Source: Rhizopus arrhizus | Taxonomy: Eukaryota; Mucoromycota; Mucoromycetes; Mucorales; Rhizopodaceae | NCBI GenBank assembly: GCA_024220505.1 | Contig: JAKZZE010000025.1 | Location: 434,001-498,000 of the forward strand | Reading direction: 5' to 3' | Length of the DNA: 64,000 nucleotides | Shown: positions 12,188 through 23,234 of the stretch, piece after piece | Position numbering within the stretch: the stretch's first letter is position 1 | How the letters are laid out: each line of letters opens with the position of its first letter | Made by a program: the position numbers and the translations under genes | The notes under the pieces: generated by a model | Databases searched by the model: none | The model's input: the letters and a program-made list of their open reading frames with translations, nothing else | What the model was told of the DNA's origin: nothing

Positions 12188-14404
12188 ATGCCTACTGTGA
12201 ACGTTGACAAGATTGCTCTTTTGAAGCTCTTGAAAGAAACTATAGTAAATTGTCATTTGAATAAAAAAGGGCATGCAAGCTGAAATTTTTATAGCTTCTC
12301 AAGAATTTTTTGAGCTTTGTTTCCGTTTCGGTATTGAACTTGAAGAAGACGTAAATACAGCCGATTTCTGCATTTTCCAAATTTTTTGCTCACTGAATCT
12401 TTTATCTATAGTCTTCTGAAAAGGAAGTCAAGGAAGGTGAGACTGCACCTGAAAGACCCATTTTGAAAATCGACATTCCTGCCAACAGGTAAACCAAAAG
12501 AGTATGAAACAAGCATGTTGAGTACTAAAACTGATATAGATATGATTTGTTATGTCACGAAGGTCTTTCTCGTGCTCTTCGTGTATTTGAAGGCAAGACC
12601 AAGCCTCCAGTTTACAAGACTGTCAAGCCAGCAGATGGTAAACTTCAACAAATTCACGTTCAACCTTCAGTAAGCTCTCATGTCTTTACGCGTATACATG
12701 TTTTTAACAATGGCTTTAGACTCAACAGATTCGACCTTATATCGTCGGTGCCATCTTGCGCAATATTACCTTTACACCCGAGAACTATGCTTCCTTTATC
12801 GACCTTCAAGATAAACTTCACAACAACATTTGCCGGTAACAATATATTGTATGAGTCATGATTGCTCTTTTTTTTTAACTCTATTATCAGTAAGAGAACA
12901 CTTGCCTCCATGGGTACACACGATTTAGACACCATCCAAGGTCCCTTCTCTTATGAAGCTTTGCCTCACAAAGACATTAAATTCGTTCCTTTGAATAAGA
13001 CAGCTGAAGTAGATGGGGATGAATTAATGGAACTCTATGCTGTAATATGTCCTTTTTTTTTATTCTTTATCAAAAAATTAACCCTTTAATAGGAAGATAA
13101 ACATCTCGGTAAATTCTTGCACATCATTCGTGATTCTCCAGTTTATCCTGTTGTATTTGACGCCAATCGTGTCGTCTGTTCTCTTCCCCCAATCATCAAC
13201 TCTGATCACTCCAAAATCACTTTGAACACCAAAAACGTCTTTATTGAAATCACAGCTACTGACGAGCACAAAGCCAGCACTGTGTTGAACACTCTTGTGG
13301 CCATGTTTTCAGAATACTGTTCTGAACCTTTCACGTAAGACATGCTCAATTTGAGGAATTCACTTTATTCATTTCTTTTATTACAGTGTTGAACCTGTTG
13401 AGATCGTGTACCCTGACAACACCACCAAGGTTTATCCTCAATTAGAACCTCGTCAAGCAAATGCAAAGGTCGATTATATCAACTCCTGTACAGGTCTTGA
13501 GCTTCCCGGAGACGAAATTTGTAAACTCTTGAATAAGATGTCACTGGATGCCAGCATTGACCCCAAGGACAATAACCAAGTGCTTGTCAATGTCCCTCCT
13601 ACTCGTTGGGATATCTTGCATGCTTGTGATATCATGGAGGATGTCGCTATTTCTTATGGTTATGATAACTTGCCCAAGAAAATGCCCAATGTAAATACCT
13701 TTGGTGCTCCCTTGCCCTTGAACAAGCTGAGTGATCACATTCGTAAAGAATTGGCCATGGCTGGTTTTACAGAAGTTGCTCCCTTAATTTTGGTAAGTGT
13801 ATTTTTTTAATGACAAAGAAAGGCTAACAAAGGGATGAAATAGTGTTCTCATGATGAAAACTTCAAGTTCCTCAACAAAGAAGACGACAACAAGAGCGCT
13901 ATCAAGCTTGCTAATCCCAAGACAGCTGAATACCAAGTCGTCAGAACCTCTCTTTTACCTGGTATCTTGAAGACCTTGAATTCCAACAAAAAATTAGCCA
14001 TGCCTATCAAGGTCTTTGAGGTCTCTGATGTTGGATTCAAGGATGAAACACGTGAACGTAGAGCAAGAAACGAAAGACATTTCTGTGCTACGTACACCAG
14101 CAAGACTTCTGGATTTGAAGTAATTCACGGTTTATTGGATCGTGTGATGGCCATGTTGAGTACACCTCGCATTCACAAAAATGATGTAAACGAATTAGGT
14201 TACTGGATTGAAGAAGCTGAGGATGCTACCTATTTCCCTGGTCGTTCTGCTTACATTTATGCTAGATACATTGATTCTGAGACAGATGAACGTAAGCAAT
14301 GCAAGATTGGTTCCTTTGGTGTACTTCATCCTACTGTACTTGAAAACTTTGAATTAACAAATCCTACGACTGCTATTGAAGTTAATATTGAACCTTTTGT
14401 TTAA
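12188..14404 (+). CDS. FRS1: cytosolic phenylalanine--tRNA ligase beta subunit
   Basis: Forms with the alpha subunit the (alpha-beta)2 enzyme that charges tRNA-Phe; the beta chain carries tRNA-binding and B3/B4 editing modules. The start MPTVNVDK is the family start. Exons after the first are 12412-12488, 12540-12669, 12729-12835, 12891-13041, 13093-13334, 13387-13792 and 13844-14404, all canonical and in frame. Visible landmarks: [19 protein letters not shown], the B3/4 segment with [40 protein letters not shown], the B5 start [36 protein letters not shown], and the end IEVNIEPFV. The first intron is odd: an intron from 12245 to a good acceptor at 12294 breaks the frame by one base, whereas a 25-nt intron (12245-12269) keeps it but inserts a few residues. 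With the short intron the product is 603 residues. Confidence 0.95.
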
Positions 14405-14804
14405 TTTGAATAAATCACATCCCCTTCTCCTTTGTATTATTGTACTAGAAAAAAACAATGTTGCTTAAAATAGTTTTTTATATTTGTTTCTATTTGGTGT
14501 GAATGCATACAGATTTTTACTCTTTTCACACATGTTTATAAATAAATAAGGTGAACAAAAAGACGTAAAGTCCGTTTTTATTTCGTACACAAACAAAAAG
14601 AACAACAAATGCACATCATAAATTAGAGAAGTTATGCAAGAAAAAAAAAAAAAAAATATTTACATGGAATTATTATGAAGGAGGGAAATCTAAAAGTCTG
14701 CATTTTTTTTTTTTTTTCTTGCATACTAAATAAGAGGTTAAACTATGTTTAGTATGCATCCTTGAGATTATTTCTCTTGAATTGACAGGATATGAAAAAG
14801 AAGA

Positions 14805-16051
14805 TCATAACAGTAAGTCATTGATTCCCTTTGAATGATGCACATCTTGATTCGTTGACAGCACAAATTCATATTTCTGAGGTTGCAAAAATGTAGTGTA
14901 GGATTGAAAGAATGCATGTTTTTGGTGATGATCAAGGGTATCACATAAAGAAGGGGTAGTCTCTTGCCACAGCATACCCTGGATGAGCGACGGAGGATGA
15001 AGTGAATTTTCGAGTCGTTCGATTCTTGTTTTTTGAGTTTGAATCAGACTGCATGCCTTATTCCTTTCGTCTGTAAGGGTAGTGTACATTTCTGTATATT
15101 TCTCTTGCAACTCAGCCAGTTGACCAGCGAGCTCTTGTTCGCTCATCATCGGGTTTACGTCCACATCAATCGAATAAGGGAACGTAGTTGGCAGATACAG
15201 ATTTGGTGTCACGGCTGCTGTTGTCAGCACGTCTTGACCAAAGCATGTTTCTTGTAAATGAGAGTCTAGCAAGGGATGCAGGGTCATAGAGGAGGATGAG
15301 ATGGTAGAGGAGACCGAGCCACGCCTTTTGTCAGATGCTTCATCTTCTGATTCTTTCTTGCCACGAGAGTATCTTGGCGGCTTCCTGCGGATCAAATGAA
15401 AAAGATCAGGTTGACCAGGTCTGAAATGAGTGTGATACCAACGACATCTGTCTCTGCCATGACTATCCTTGGACTTTCGTGCATCTGTATCCCTTTGGAA
15501 ACCATAGATCTGTAAATAAAGTGCATAAATAAAGTATGGTCTTTTTTATATAGTATGTTTGTCTGATTACATTAAGTTGCCTTACGAATGACGCGAATTT
15601 ACAGTGTTTGAATAATTTGGGAAGCACAACCTCTGTAAATTCTAGTATTTCAAAACATTAAAAAAATATAGTTTGCATAAAATAGCATTGTGTAACTCAC
15701 CTGGTATACAATCTATAACAAACATGTCGATACCTTTATGTTTACACCAGCGAACGTAATTTTGTTCCTTGTCCTGTAGACATCTAATGAATCAAGAGAA
15801 AAGATTAGAAAGTCAAAGAGAGAGTTGTATACAAGAGGTTACTGATATAATTTTGAAACAAAGCCAGCTACTCCACGTTCTGAATGATCGTAATTGAAAC
15901 GAGAGGGAATAGAGTAATTATCCCAATTGTACAACGTTATATCATTCATTGAAACACATTGATCAAAGCTTGATAGATTAGAGTATTTGTTTCCATAACT
16001 TTCAATAGAACATAAATAATTCATTGTTTCGTAGTTTTGCTGTAAAGTCAT
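14805..16051 (-). CDS. HSF-type DNA-binding transcription factor
   Basis: Four exons (16051-15843, 15783-15701, 15641-15571, 15509-14805) give 355 residues. Residues ~60-165 form an HSF domain: FVSKLYQCL, MFVIDCIPEFTEVVLPKLF, the recognition helix KHCKFASFVRQLNIYGF, the wing, WYHTHFRPGQPDLFHLIRRK. All three introns cut this domain. The tail contains a Ser-rich acidic part and a heptad-like stretch (ELAGQLAELQEKYTEMYTTL) that could oligomerise. HSF-domain proteins bind nGAAn repeats; in fungi the group includes Hsf1, Skn7, Sfl1 and Mga2-like branches. The protein is short and I see no response-regulator receiver domain, so it is not Skn7. Which branch it belongs to cannot be settled by eye. 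The ATG at 16051 is chosen because upstream sequence ends in a T-rich leader with an acceptor-like TTCTACAG, so a further 5' untranslated intron is possible. Confidence 0.88.
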
Positions 16052-16507
16052 AGGGAAGCTGTAGAAAGAAGGAAAGAAAAAAAACAAAAAAGAAAGTAAT
16101 AGCTCTATAATTTAAAGTTTTCAAACGAACAGTATCATTATTATCTCCCCTGCTTGTGCCATTTGTTAGCCTCTCCCCCTTATTTTAAATCTCGCAAGTT
16201 GTATAAAGGTTTTGTTTATTGTTATGATTCGTTTGACGATGAATGTGTTATGAACGCACGCTATTGGTTTTTAATTTCTATTTTATTCTATTCAAGCTTT
16301 TTTTTTTGTATGAAGCCTATCTTAATAAGTATCACTCTCAAGTTGTCAAATAAAACACACCTTGTTTCAAAAGCAATAAAAGCTCACAGCATTTAAAGGA
16401 GCTTATGCTCAAGTTGACAAGTTCAAACCATCTTTTTTTGCTTTTGCTTTAGCAAATAGAACCTTCTGGCCTCGCTTCTTTGCTGCTTGTACATGAAACG
16501 TTCTTTA

Positions 16508-16681
16508 TGCCTTCAGCCATGATCCTCATGAAGCCCATGTTCATTCTAAAAAGGGGAATCAATCATTTCACTCAGGGACCATGAAAAATAATCTCACTTC
16601 CAACTTGATCTTCTCTCTCTACAGCATCCAAATATACTTTAATGACAGTCTCTTTAGAACTTGAGAGAATACGATTCAAGT

Positions 16682-16751
<70 letters not shown>

Positions 16752-16910
16752 GACTAACTTAAGAAACTAAGAAACCATTTTTGATTCTCCTTTTTTTTAA
16801 AAAACAAAAGACAGAGAGTTAAATAGCAATCAACTCACAAAGACTTGCAGCCGATCTGTCTCTTTTAAGTTATAGTCTAATGTTTGATGCATCTTATTTC
16901 GATTCACCAT
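16508..16910 (-). pseudogene. unrecognised small spliced ORF or gene relic
   Basis: Minus-strand segments with coding character: an ATG at 16910 followed by MVNRNKMHQTLDYNLKETDR and a donor GTGAGT at 16838; a segment reading SSKETVIKVYLDAVEREDQV that ends at a good donor (16597); and a third after a good TTTTTTAG acceptor at 16546. The segments cannot be joined into one frame without a stop: the 64-nt homopolymer 16684-16747 lies in the intron between the first two, and no acceptor of the right phase follows it. The gene may be real with a mis-assembled homopolymer, or decayed. I do not recognise the family. Confidence 0.22.
16684..16747. repeat. poly(T) homopolymer, 64 nt
   Basis: Uninterrupted T run, the longest in the window. 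It falls inside the intron of the uncertain minus-strand ORF at 16508-16910. The true length is likely to differ in the genome because such runs assemble poorly. Confidence 0.85.
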
Positions 16911-17664
16911 GCGATAAAGTCCCAGTGTCCTTTGTTATTTAAGTAAGCAATTCATGATCACAACAGATTGACGTGTTTTTAGTGAAGTTGATGAAACGAA
17001 ATTTCTTTGTTTTGTTCTATAATGAAATCAAATGAGACTCAAATTTTTCAGTTTTTTTTTTTTTTAGTAACAAATGATTCCATGGAAAAACTCACTGCTT
17101 ATTATTGATCGTTAAAGTCTATATTAGATATGCTTTATAGGATAAGAGAGGATACTATCACTTTGTAAGTCTCTTTTTGTCCTTTGATAAATGAATCTTA
17201 TCCCTATTCATTTTTGAAATGGCTAATTTCAAAAATTGATGAAAATCGAAAAAGGGTTAGTAGCTTGCTATTGGCTACAAGGGGTGCTCTTGATTAGGAG
17301 CTTTTAGGATTTACATATCAAAGCCTATCAATTCCGTATGTTTTTCTGATGCAGTGAAGAGGTCCTTGAGAGTTCAAAATGACATGCATCATGTATTCCT
17401 GTTACTATTCTTGGTAATATGCTCTTATAAATCACAATCACCTCTTACGGAGCTTTAATAGAATTGTTTGCAATTATAGATGAGATTTAACAATGTAAGT
17501 GGTATCAAAGTCATCTATGTATTAACTCATAGATCATTTGAAGTCCCATTCTTTAACGGAGGTTAAAAGTCAACCGTCTTCAAAAAGTTTTAAACCATTT
17601 ATCCGGCTTTTCATTTAAACGTCACTGATCCAGCCTGGTGTTTTCCACAGAACAAATAAGAAAA

Positions 17665-17666
<2 letters not shown>
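16911..17666. other. intergenic region upstream of the KH-domain gene
   Basis: About 750 bp with no open frame I can support. It lies between an uncertain minus-strand ORF and the poly(T) tract that precedes the KH-domain gene, so part of it is probably promoter. I recognised no RNA gene or transposon end in it. Confidence 0.45.

Positions 17667-17718
<52 letters not shown>
17667..17718. repeat. poly(T) homopolymer, 52 nt
   Basis: Uninterrupted T run ending 25 bp upstream of the start codon of the KH-domain gene, so it probably lies in its promoter or 5' leader. Confidence 0.85.
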
Positions 17719-17743
17719 CTATTAGGAAATTGAACATCAAATC

Positions 17744-19301
17744 ATGACTGATAGTATAAAGTATATAGAATAAAAAAGAAAAGCAAAAGAAAAAGGAAAA
17801 AAGAAAAGAAAAGTTTTATTAATGTTGTTTTTAAAGGAAGAGAAAGTGGGATCAAGATGATTACAAAGATGAAAGTGTACCAGAGAAAAAAATGACAAAA
17901 TTAGACAGTGATCCTACAAAAGCTGCAAGTAAAGTTTAACTTTGTGCCATTCTATATTAGTTATTAAAAGCTATTGTAGGTGAAGCCGCAGCAAGGATCA
18001 ATGCCATGTTACAACAAAAAGGAATTCCTTTGCATGTTGAAGATAGCAAAGAGGGTGAATTCACAAAGAATATTCCAATTAATGATTTGAAGAATAGATA
18101 CACGTTAACTCGTGGAGCAACTCAAGCTCAAATCCACGAAGAAACTGGAGCAGGTAAGACAAAAAAAAATAAAGGTACAATTCATTTTTTACTTACCTGT
18201 ATAAAGATGTTACAACTCGAGGAAAGTTTTATCCTGACTTAGCCTTAGCTGCACCGGGAGAACCTCCACTCTATTTACACGTCAGTGCCAAAACAAAAGA
18301 ATCTCTTGATAAAGCTGTTAAAAAAATTGAAGAACTGATTGAAACAGCTCAAGTTCCTGTTGCTCAACAACCTGAGAAAGTGGACAGACGATTTGAACGC
18401 AAATATTTTGAAAAGAAATTACCTGTAAACGTCCCTGGCAATCCTCCATTCAACCTTCGAGCCAAGATTGTGGGTCCTCAGGGTGCGTTTGTGAAGCATA
18501 TTGTACAAGAGACAGGTGCCCGTGTACAGCTGAAGGGTAAGGGTTCTGGATTCATTGATTCTACTACTGGAAAGGAATCAGAAGAAGATTTACATGTTCA
18601 TATCACGTAAGAATCTTGCTACAAATTACATGTGTGTATTGAACTGTTTAAATAGTTGTATGAAAGAAGATGGGTTGGATGCTGCAATTAAATTGACTGA
18701 AGATTTACTTAATACTGTCAGACAGGAAGCAGAAAGAGCACAATCTTATGGATATGGTCGCGGTCGTCCGAGTTACAATGGAGTAAGTATAAAAATTCAC
18801 TTGATACTTGTGTTATGCTTTTGAAAAAAAAATACCATGAAAAAAAACAAACAAGACTAATCCAAACTTTTTCCCACTAATTTCCTTTTTAAAAAAAAGT
18901 ATTATAACAGCTATAATCCAGCAGCAGTAGCAACACCACCAGCACCAGTACCTGGTGCACCAGCAGATACTAATGCATATGCTTACGACTATAGTCAATA
19001 TTACAGTGGTTATTATAATACAGATACAACGAACCAATATCAATCTTATGATGCTAGTAGTTATTATAATTATTATGGTTATCCACCCACAACTACTGCT
19101 GATGCTACCACTGCACCCCCTTCAAGCGTTTTGCCACCTCCACCTCCTCCTAGCAGTGTACCTCCCAACACTTCCAGCACGAGCCCGCCTCCACCCCCAC
19201 CTCCAAGCAGCAATCCTAGCATTCCACCTCCTCCACCACCAGGCAGCTCTTCTGTGACCACCGGCTCTTCTTTACCTCCTCCTCCACCTGCCACTACTTG
19301 A
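17744..19301 (+). CDS. KH-domain RNA-binding protein, KHDC4/BLOM7-like splicing factor
   Basis: Six exons (17744-17760, 17837-17928, 17980-18153, 18207-18606, 18656-18782, 18900-19301) give 403 residues. The 17-nt first exon encodes MTDSI and is followed directly by KKRKWDQDD, an RxKWD-type start also seen in the SF1/KHDC4 group. One KH-like module is seen around NRYTLTRGATQAQIHEETGADVTTRG and a second, SF1/quaking-type, around LRAKIVGPQGAFVKHIVQETGARVQLKGKGSGF, with the long loop typical of that type. The C-terminus is Tyr/Gly-rich then strongly Pro-rich (runs of PPPPPP separated by Ser), suited to WW or other proline-binding partners in the spliceosome. Human KHDC4 has the same order: N-terminal KW motif, tandem KH, Pro/Tyr-rich tail. 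Role in pre-mRNA splicing is from the family. Confidence 0.88.
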
Positions 19302-20502
19302 AAGATATGCATGTTATATAAAAAAGACTAAAAACATGAATTTTAATATAGCTTTCAGATTTAGAAATAAAAACTAATTTTTTTTTCTTTATACAAAGGC
19401 TTTGTTTAGGCAGCATGATGAAAAATGTGTTTTTAATAAATATGTCAAGTACGATACACAAAGACTTGTCTGCCGAAAGAGAAATGAGAGGAAAGATAAG
19501 AGTTTAGAGATCACGAAATAGGAATGCACTTTGATCAGAATAAAGTAAAAAGTAAGAATACTCTAAAATAGATAATTAGTGGGAATATAAATCGAGAACG
19601 TGTTCATCAGCATATGTCTTACAAATCTATGTTGATATCGTAGTTGTTACGATTAAATAAATACATTGTAGGAAATGAAATCATTATTTGAATCTATGGT
19701 TTGGCTCGATTTATGATCTACAATGTTTGCATGCAATTTTCCCAATCTTATTTCCCTATTTTGTAGAAAACTATTTCAAGCTGCTGTAACCTTTGAGATT
19801 AAATGATCATAAAGCACTTTAGGCTTAGGCATAGTTCATAAAGAGAGAGAGGGTTCAACGGTACTTGCTTGTCTTTACTCGTTGCAATTTCTGTTTAATG
19901 TTTGTCTCTTTGATTCAATCGAACAACATGCCAAAAAATAAAGGCAGTAAAACTTGATGATATTAGCTAGTTCATTCCTCTAAAACTTAAGCTTCCCCTT
20001 TGTTCATCTGATTGGCTGTATGGACCAAATTATCCCGCAAGCTCATCATGGTTGTTTATCCAAAACCAAAAGGGATTCATTAAAGCAAAAACGGTTTTGT
20101 AAGTAAAAGAAAGGAATGTATGCATGAGTGTAGATTGTAGGCTGTGGATATGAAAAATGGTAGACCTTGCAAAGCCAATCGTCAAAGGTTAATATGAAGG
20201 ATCATGTTTCCATGACCTCATTGAAGGGCTTACAAATAACCAAAACGGACCAGATGACATAGCAAGTTGTGTATGAAATAAATTAAAAATTGGTGTTTTT
20301 ATTTGCAAAGAAATGATTTTATGAATCCAAAGATTCGGATACTGTCATGTTTGTGTTGTACAGTTTTGGATGATTTCATTTTGTGTAATTGAATAGTGAT
20401 CTTTTTCATACAATCACATCAAAGAAATTTATTGGGGAAAGCTTTATTCTCATAACAAAATAACGTTCCTCTTTTCTCAACCATCAACTCATTAAAAAAA
20501 AT
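19302..20502. other. intergenic region between KH gene and transposase relic
   Basis: About 1.2 kb. No open frame, RNA gene or repeat could be supported. The right part should contain the 5' terminal repeat of the decayed Tc1-like element if it survives; a TACAG at 20359 resembles the start of such a repeat but has no good partner, so I do not annotate it. Confidence 0.45.
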
Positions 20503-21115
20503 GTCAGCTCGAATCCCCATAGAATGCATACAACCTTTAGTTATATCTGAAGATGAAACAAGAGAAAGTAAGACATGAGGAGCCTTTTATCTTCTTGGAA
20601 CACATCACACGATTAGGAAAATCGCAGAACTTGTTAGCTTGAAAAAGTCCACTGTGCAAGATATAAAAGCCAAGATTGATAACTATGGCAGCCCTTTACC
20701 TCACAAGTAAACAGGTCGCCCATAGAAAATGAATGAAAGAATTGAAAGGCACTTGAAGAGGATAATTAGAGAGGACCCTTTTGCCTCTTTTAAAGAAATA
20801 AATATGGAACTAGCAAAGCTGGATGATTTTTTTGTGTAGAAACTCTTTAATCGTATGTCGATCGACTTGATTTCAAATCATACAGAGCAGCTCACAAGCC
20901 TAGATTGACTTCAAGACACTGCAAAAGTAGGCTTTGCTGGGCGAAGGAAAACATCAATTGGATCAAAGGCTAATGAAGAAACGTTATTTGGTCTGATGAA
21001 TCGTGCTTTTGTATGGAAGGCAGCAAATGCGGTAAAAAAAGTGCTCAGGAAGGAAGAGGAGCGTTATGACGAAAGAAATATAATATCTAGTCTCTTCATT
21101 ACTGTCACAAAATGA
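20503..21115 (+). pseudogene. Tc1/mariner-type transposase, N-terminal half, decayed
   Basis: Starting at ATG 20503 the frame gives a paired-like/helix-turn-helix start (HTIRKIAELVSLKKSTVQDI, then YGSPLPHK-TGRP) typical of Tc1-type transposases, and further on, in a shifted frame, KENINWIK and VIWSDESCFCMEGS, the region of the first catalytic Asp (WSDES). At least four stops and several frameshifts interrupt it. Reading continues to about RYDERNIISS, the point just before the TVKHGGG block of the family, where similarity ends. The missing C-terminal half appears 2.1 kb further right at 23235-23728 on the same strand. Dead element, no mobility expected. Confidence 0.78.
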
Positions 21116-21149
21116 GCAAACCCCATCTGAAAATTTAATCGGAAAGATT

Positions 21150-21395
21150 ATCAGTATAACATCCAAAAGGCTTTTTTCTTCATCGCTTTTTCCATCGCAT
21201 CTATCAAGTTTCTAGGCAAGAAATCGCAAGACAGGGATGGTCTTATAGTAAACCATACTACCGAAAGTGACGTAGAGCATGGATGAATCAACTTTTCCTT
21301 GTTCAAGCAATATATTCCTTTTTTGCTTGTCCAGTGCATTCGTCTGGCCATCACTAGAGCTATAGATTTGAAATCATTCAATTCAAAAGCACGTA
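21150..21395 (-). pseudogene. glutathione S-transferase fragment (middle part), decayed
   Basis: Minus-strand reading gives DKQKRNILLEQGKVDSSML, then YVTFGSMVYYKTIPVLRFLA, then a stop and KLDRCDGKSDEEKSLLDV. This lines up residue for residue with the intact neighbour gene (WQAKKVELLEQGEIDPTMPY, YFKTLPVMRIIAKKLGKYNG). Neither start nor end is present. The conserved reading and the same orientation show a tandem duplicate of the gene at 21619-22384. It begins about 35 bp after the end of the transposase half. Confidence 0.75.
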
Positions 21396-21618
21396 TTGAA
21401 ATTGAAAGGCAGACAGATTATATCTAGTCTTGTTTTTTTGCTTGTCTTCGGTGTAGCCAAAAACTTCAACATAGTTATAATGATAATCAATTCTATATTT
21501 TATTCTTAATATTAACTGTATATATAAAGGAGAGAGAAAGAAACAGGAAGGCAAACTGCGCTGATCATTTATAGTAAAAAAAAAAATGAGGGATTTTATT
21601 TATGAAAAAAAAAAAAAA

Positions 21619-22384
21619 TTACTGCAAAGCAATAGATCCTTTAAGGTTAGGTCTATTCTTAAAGGCTTCAATAAAAGTAGCAACATGAGGGTAAGTTTCA
21701 GCATCAACATGAGCTTCGGCTTCAATATCAACAATAGTCTTAGTATCATCATCGAGGATATGGTAAATAAAGAAATCAATATAAGTAATCTAAACATGCA
21801 ATTAATATCTATGTAATAAATTTATATCTATCTATTTACCTTTTCTCCAAAGACATAAGGACCTTTGTTAAGAGAGAGCATTCTATTAAGCAACTTGTGT
21901 GCATTTACACGATGAGTTTCTTTGTAAGTCTTGAGAACCTCTTCATTGCCACCGAAAACAGCAGTAGCCCATTTAGTAATCCAGTCATTTATACTGTCAG
22001 AATAAGCATCCAAGAGATGCTCTTCTTCTTCGTTTTCTCCATTGTATTTACCAAGTTTTTTGGCAATAATACGCATAACAGGAAGAGTCTTGAAGTAATG
22101 CTTACCACCAATGGTAATGTAGGGCATGGTTGGGTCTATTTCTCCTTGCTCAAGCAATTCGACCTTTTTTGCTTGCCACTGATCCCAAGTCAATCTAACA
22201 TATTCATAATCAACGCTAGCGTCTTCAAGCATCAATCTGATAGGGTCACCACGACCAATGGTTTCTGTAAAATACGAATATTAAATAATTAATGATGCAA
22301 TACAATGACGCCATATGGCAACTTACTGCTGCCTTTGACTTGAGTAAAATAGTAAAGCTTGATATCTTTGAGTTCAGTAGCCAT
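21619..22384 (-). CDS. glutathione S-transferase (sigma-like, soluble)
   Basis: Three exons (22384-22327, 22264-21840, 21789-21619) give 217 residues. Conjugates reduced glutathione to electrophiles, or acts in prostaglandin/peroxide chemistry in sigma-class relatives; cytosolic dimer. N-terminal thioredoxin fold: KDIKLYYFTQVKGSKTIGRGDPIRLML, with Tyr (FxY position) as the likely catalytic residue, the IGG-KHYFKTLPVMRII segment with the cis-Pro neighbourhood (LP), then a glutathione-binding acidic region, followed by the all-helical domain (NDWITKWATAVFGG, KLLNRMLSLNKGPYVFGEK, ITYIDFFIYHILDDD). Ends PNLKGSIALQ. A TATATAAAG box lies about 55 bp upstream. It is the only intact member of three GST pieces in 2 kb. 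Confidence 0.9.
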
Positions 22385-22438
22385 CTTTCTTATTGATTAA
22401 TATTATTTGGATAAAAAAGAAGCAGTTTATGTTGCTCC

Positions 22439-22447
22439 CTTTATATA
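22439..22447 (-). promoter_or_regulatory. TATA box of the GST gene
   Basis: TATATAAAG on the minus strand, about 55 bp upstream of the ATG at 22384. The spacing and match are as expected for a regulated fungal gene; function is inferred from sequence alone. Confidence 0.5.
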
Positions 22448-22949
22448 CCTTTTTAGCGGGATCTTCTATGAAATTCTTTGATTAATAATCCTAATGCAAT
22501 TGTTGGTCGTACCTACAACAATCTCCGTTTCCTCCGCTTCAGCTCCTAATGTTATAAATGCTCTCAGAGTCACGCTTTATTTTTAATATAAATATATGAT
22601 ATCCAATAAAATCCCTTTCTTCCCTATATCTTTCAAACGCTAAGCTATAATAAATTCAATTTTTTTTTTTTTTGTGAGGGACATGTAACTAAACTAAACT
22701 ACTAAGCTCTTAAGCTTTCCAAAATTTGTACCAAGGGTGGACATTTATCACATTACTCGCTTCCGCTTCGGAAACATCTTGAAAAATACAATATTTCTAG
22801 AATTAAAGTCGTCGTGACTTGTCGCAATTACATATAAATTGTATTATAAAATTTTACAAAATGCGACTTTAATTTCTTGAAGATAAAAATGGTTTAATTT
22901 TTATGCGTAGTTTATTCGCAGACTGATCTTATTCAACAGTAACAAAAAA

Positions 22950-23190
22950 AAATTCTTAGGATCTATTCTTCATACCTTCTACAAAAGTAGCAGTATGAGG
23001 ATAAGAATCAATATCAGAATAAGATTTAATATACACAACGGCTTTACTGTCATCATCGAGTATATGATAAATTAGGAAAATGATATAAGTAATCTGATGA
23101 GACAGTTTGTATATACAATAAAAATAATGTTTTTTCTTTTTATATATGCTTACCTTCTCATCAAAAACAAAAAGGTCATTCAACATAAGA
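22950..23190 (-). pseudogene. glutathione S-transferase 3' fragment, decayed duplicate
   Basis: Minus-strand reading gives LNDLFVFDEK, an intron with donor GTAAGC and acceptor CATCAG, then ITYIIFLIYHILDDDSKAVV and YPHTATFVEGMKNRS, then a stop. The intron sits at the same place as in the intact gene (after the FGEK/FDEK position), so this is a genomic, not a retro-, copy. The N-terminal two-thirds is absent and the end is shorter than in the intact gene. Confidence 0.78.
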
Positions 23191-23234
23191 AAACTATATT
23201 AATAAATTTGAAATTATACACTCAATGTTTTTAT

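Noticed and set aside
16154..16396. 80-codon plus-strand ORF upstream of the HSF gene
   Set aside because: Aromatic-rich and hydrophobic composition, no recognisable domain, lies in the promoter of the HSF-type gene and has no support from splice signals.
19079..19312. Glycine-rich minus-strand frame
   Set aside because: It is the antisense of the proline-rich tail of the KH-domain protein; the plus-strand gene explains it fully.
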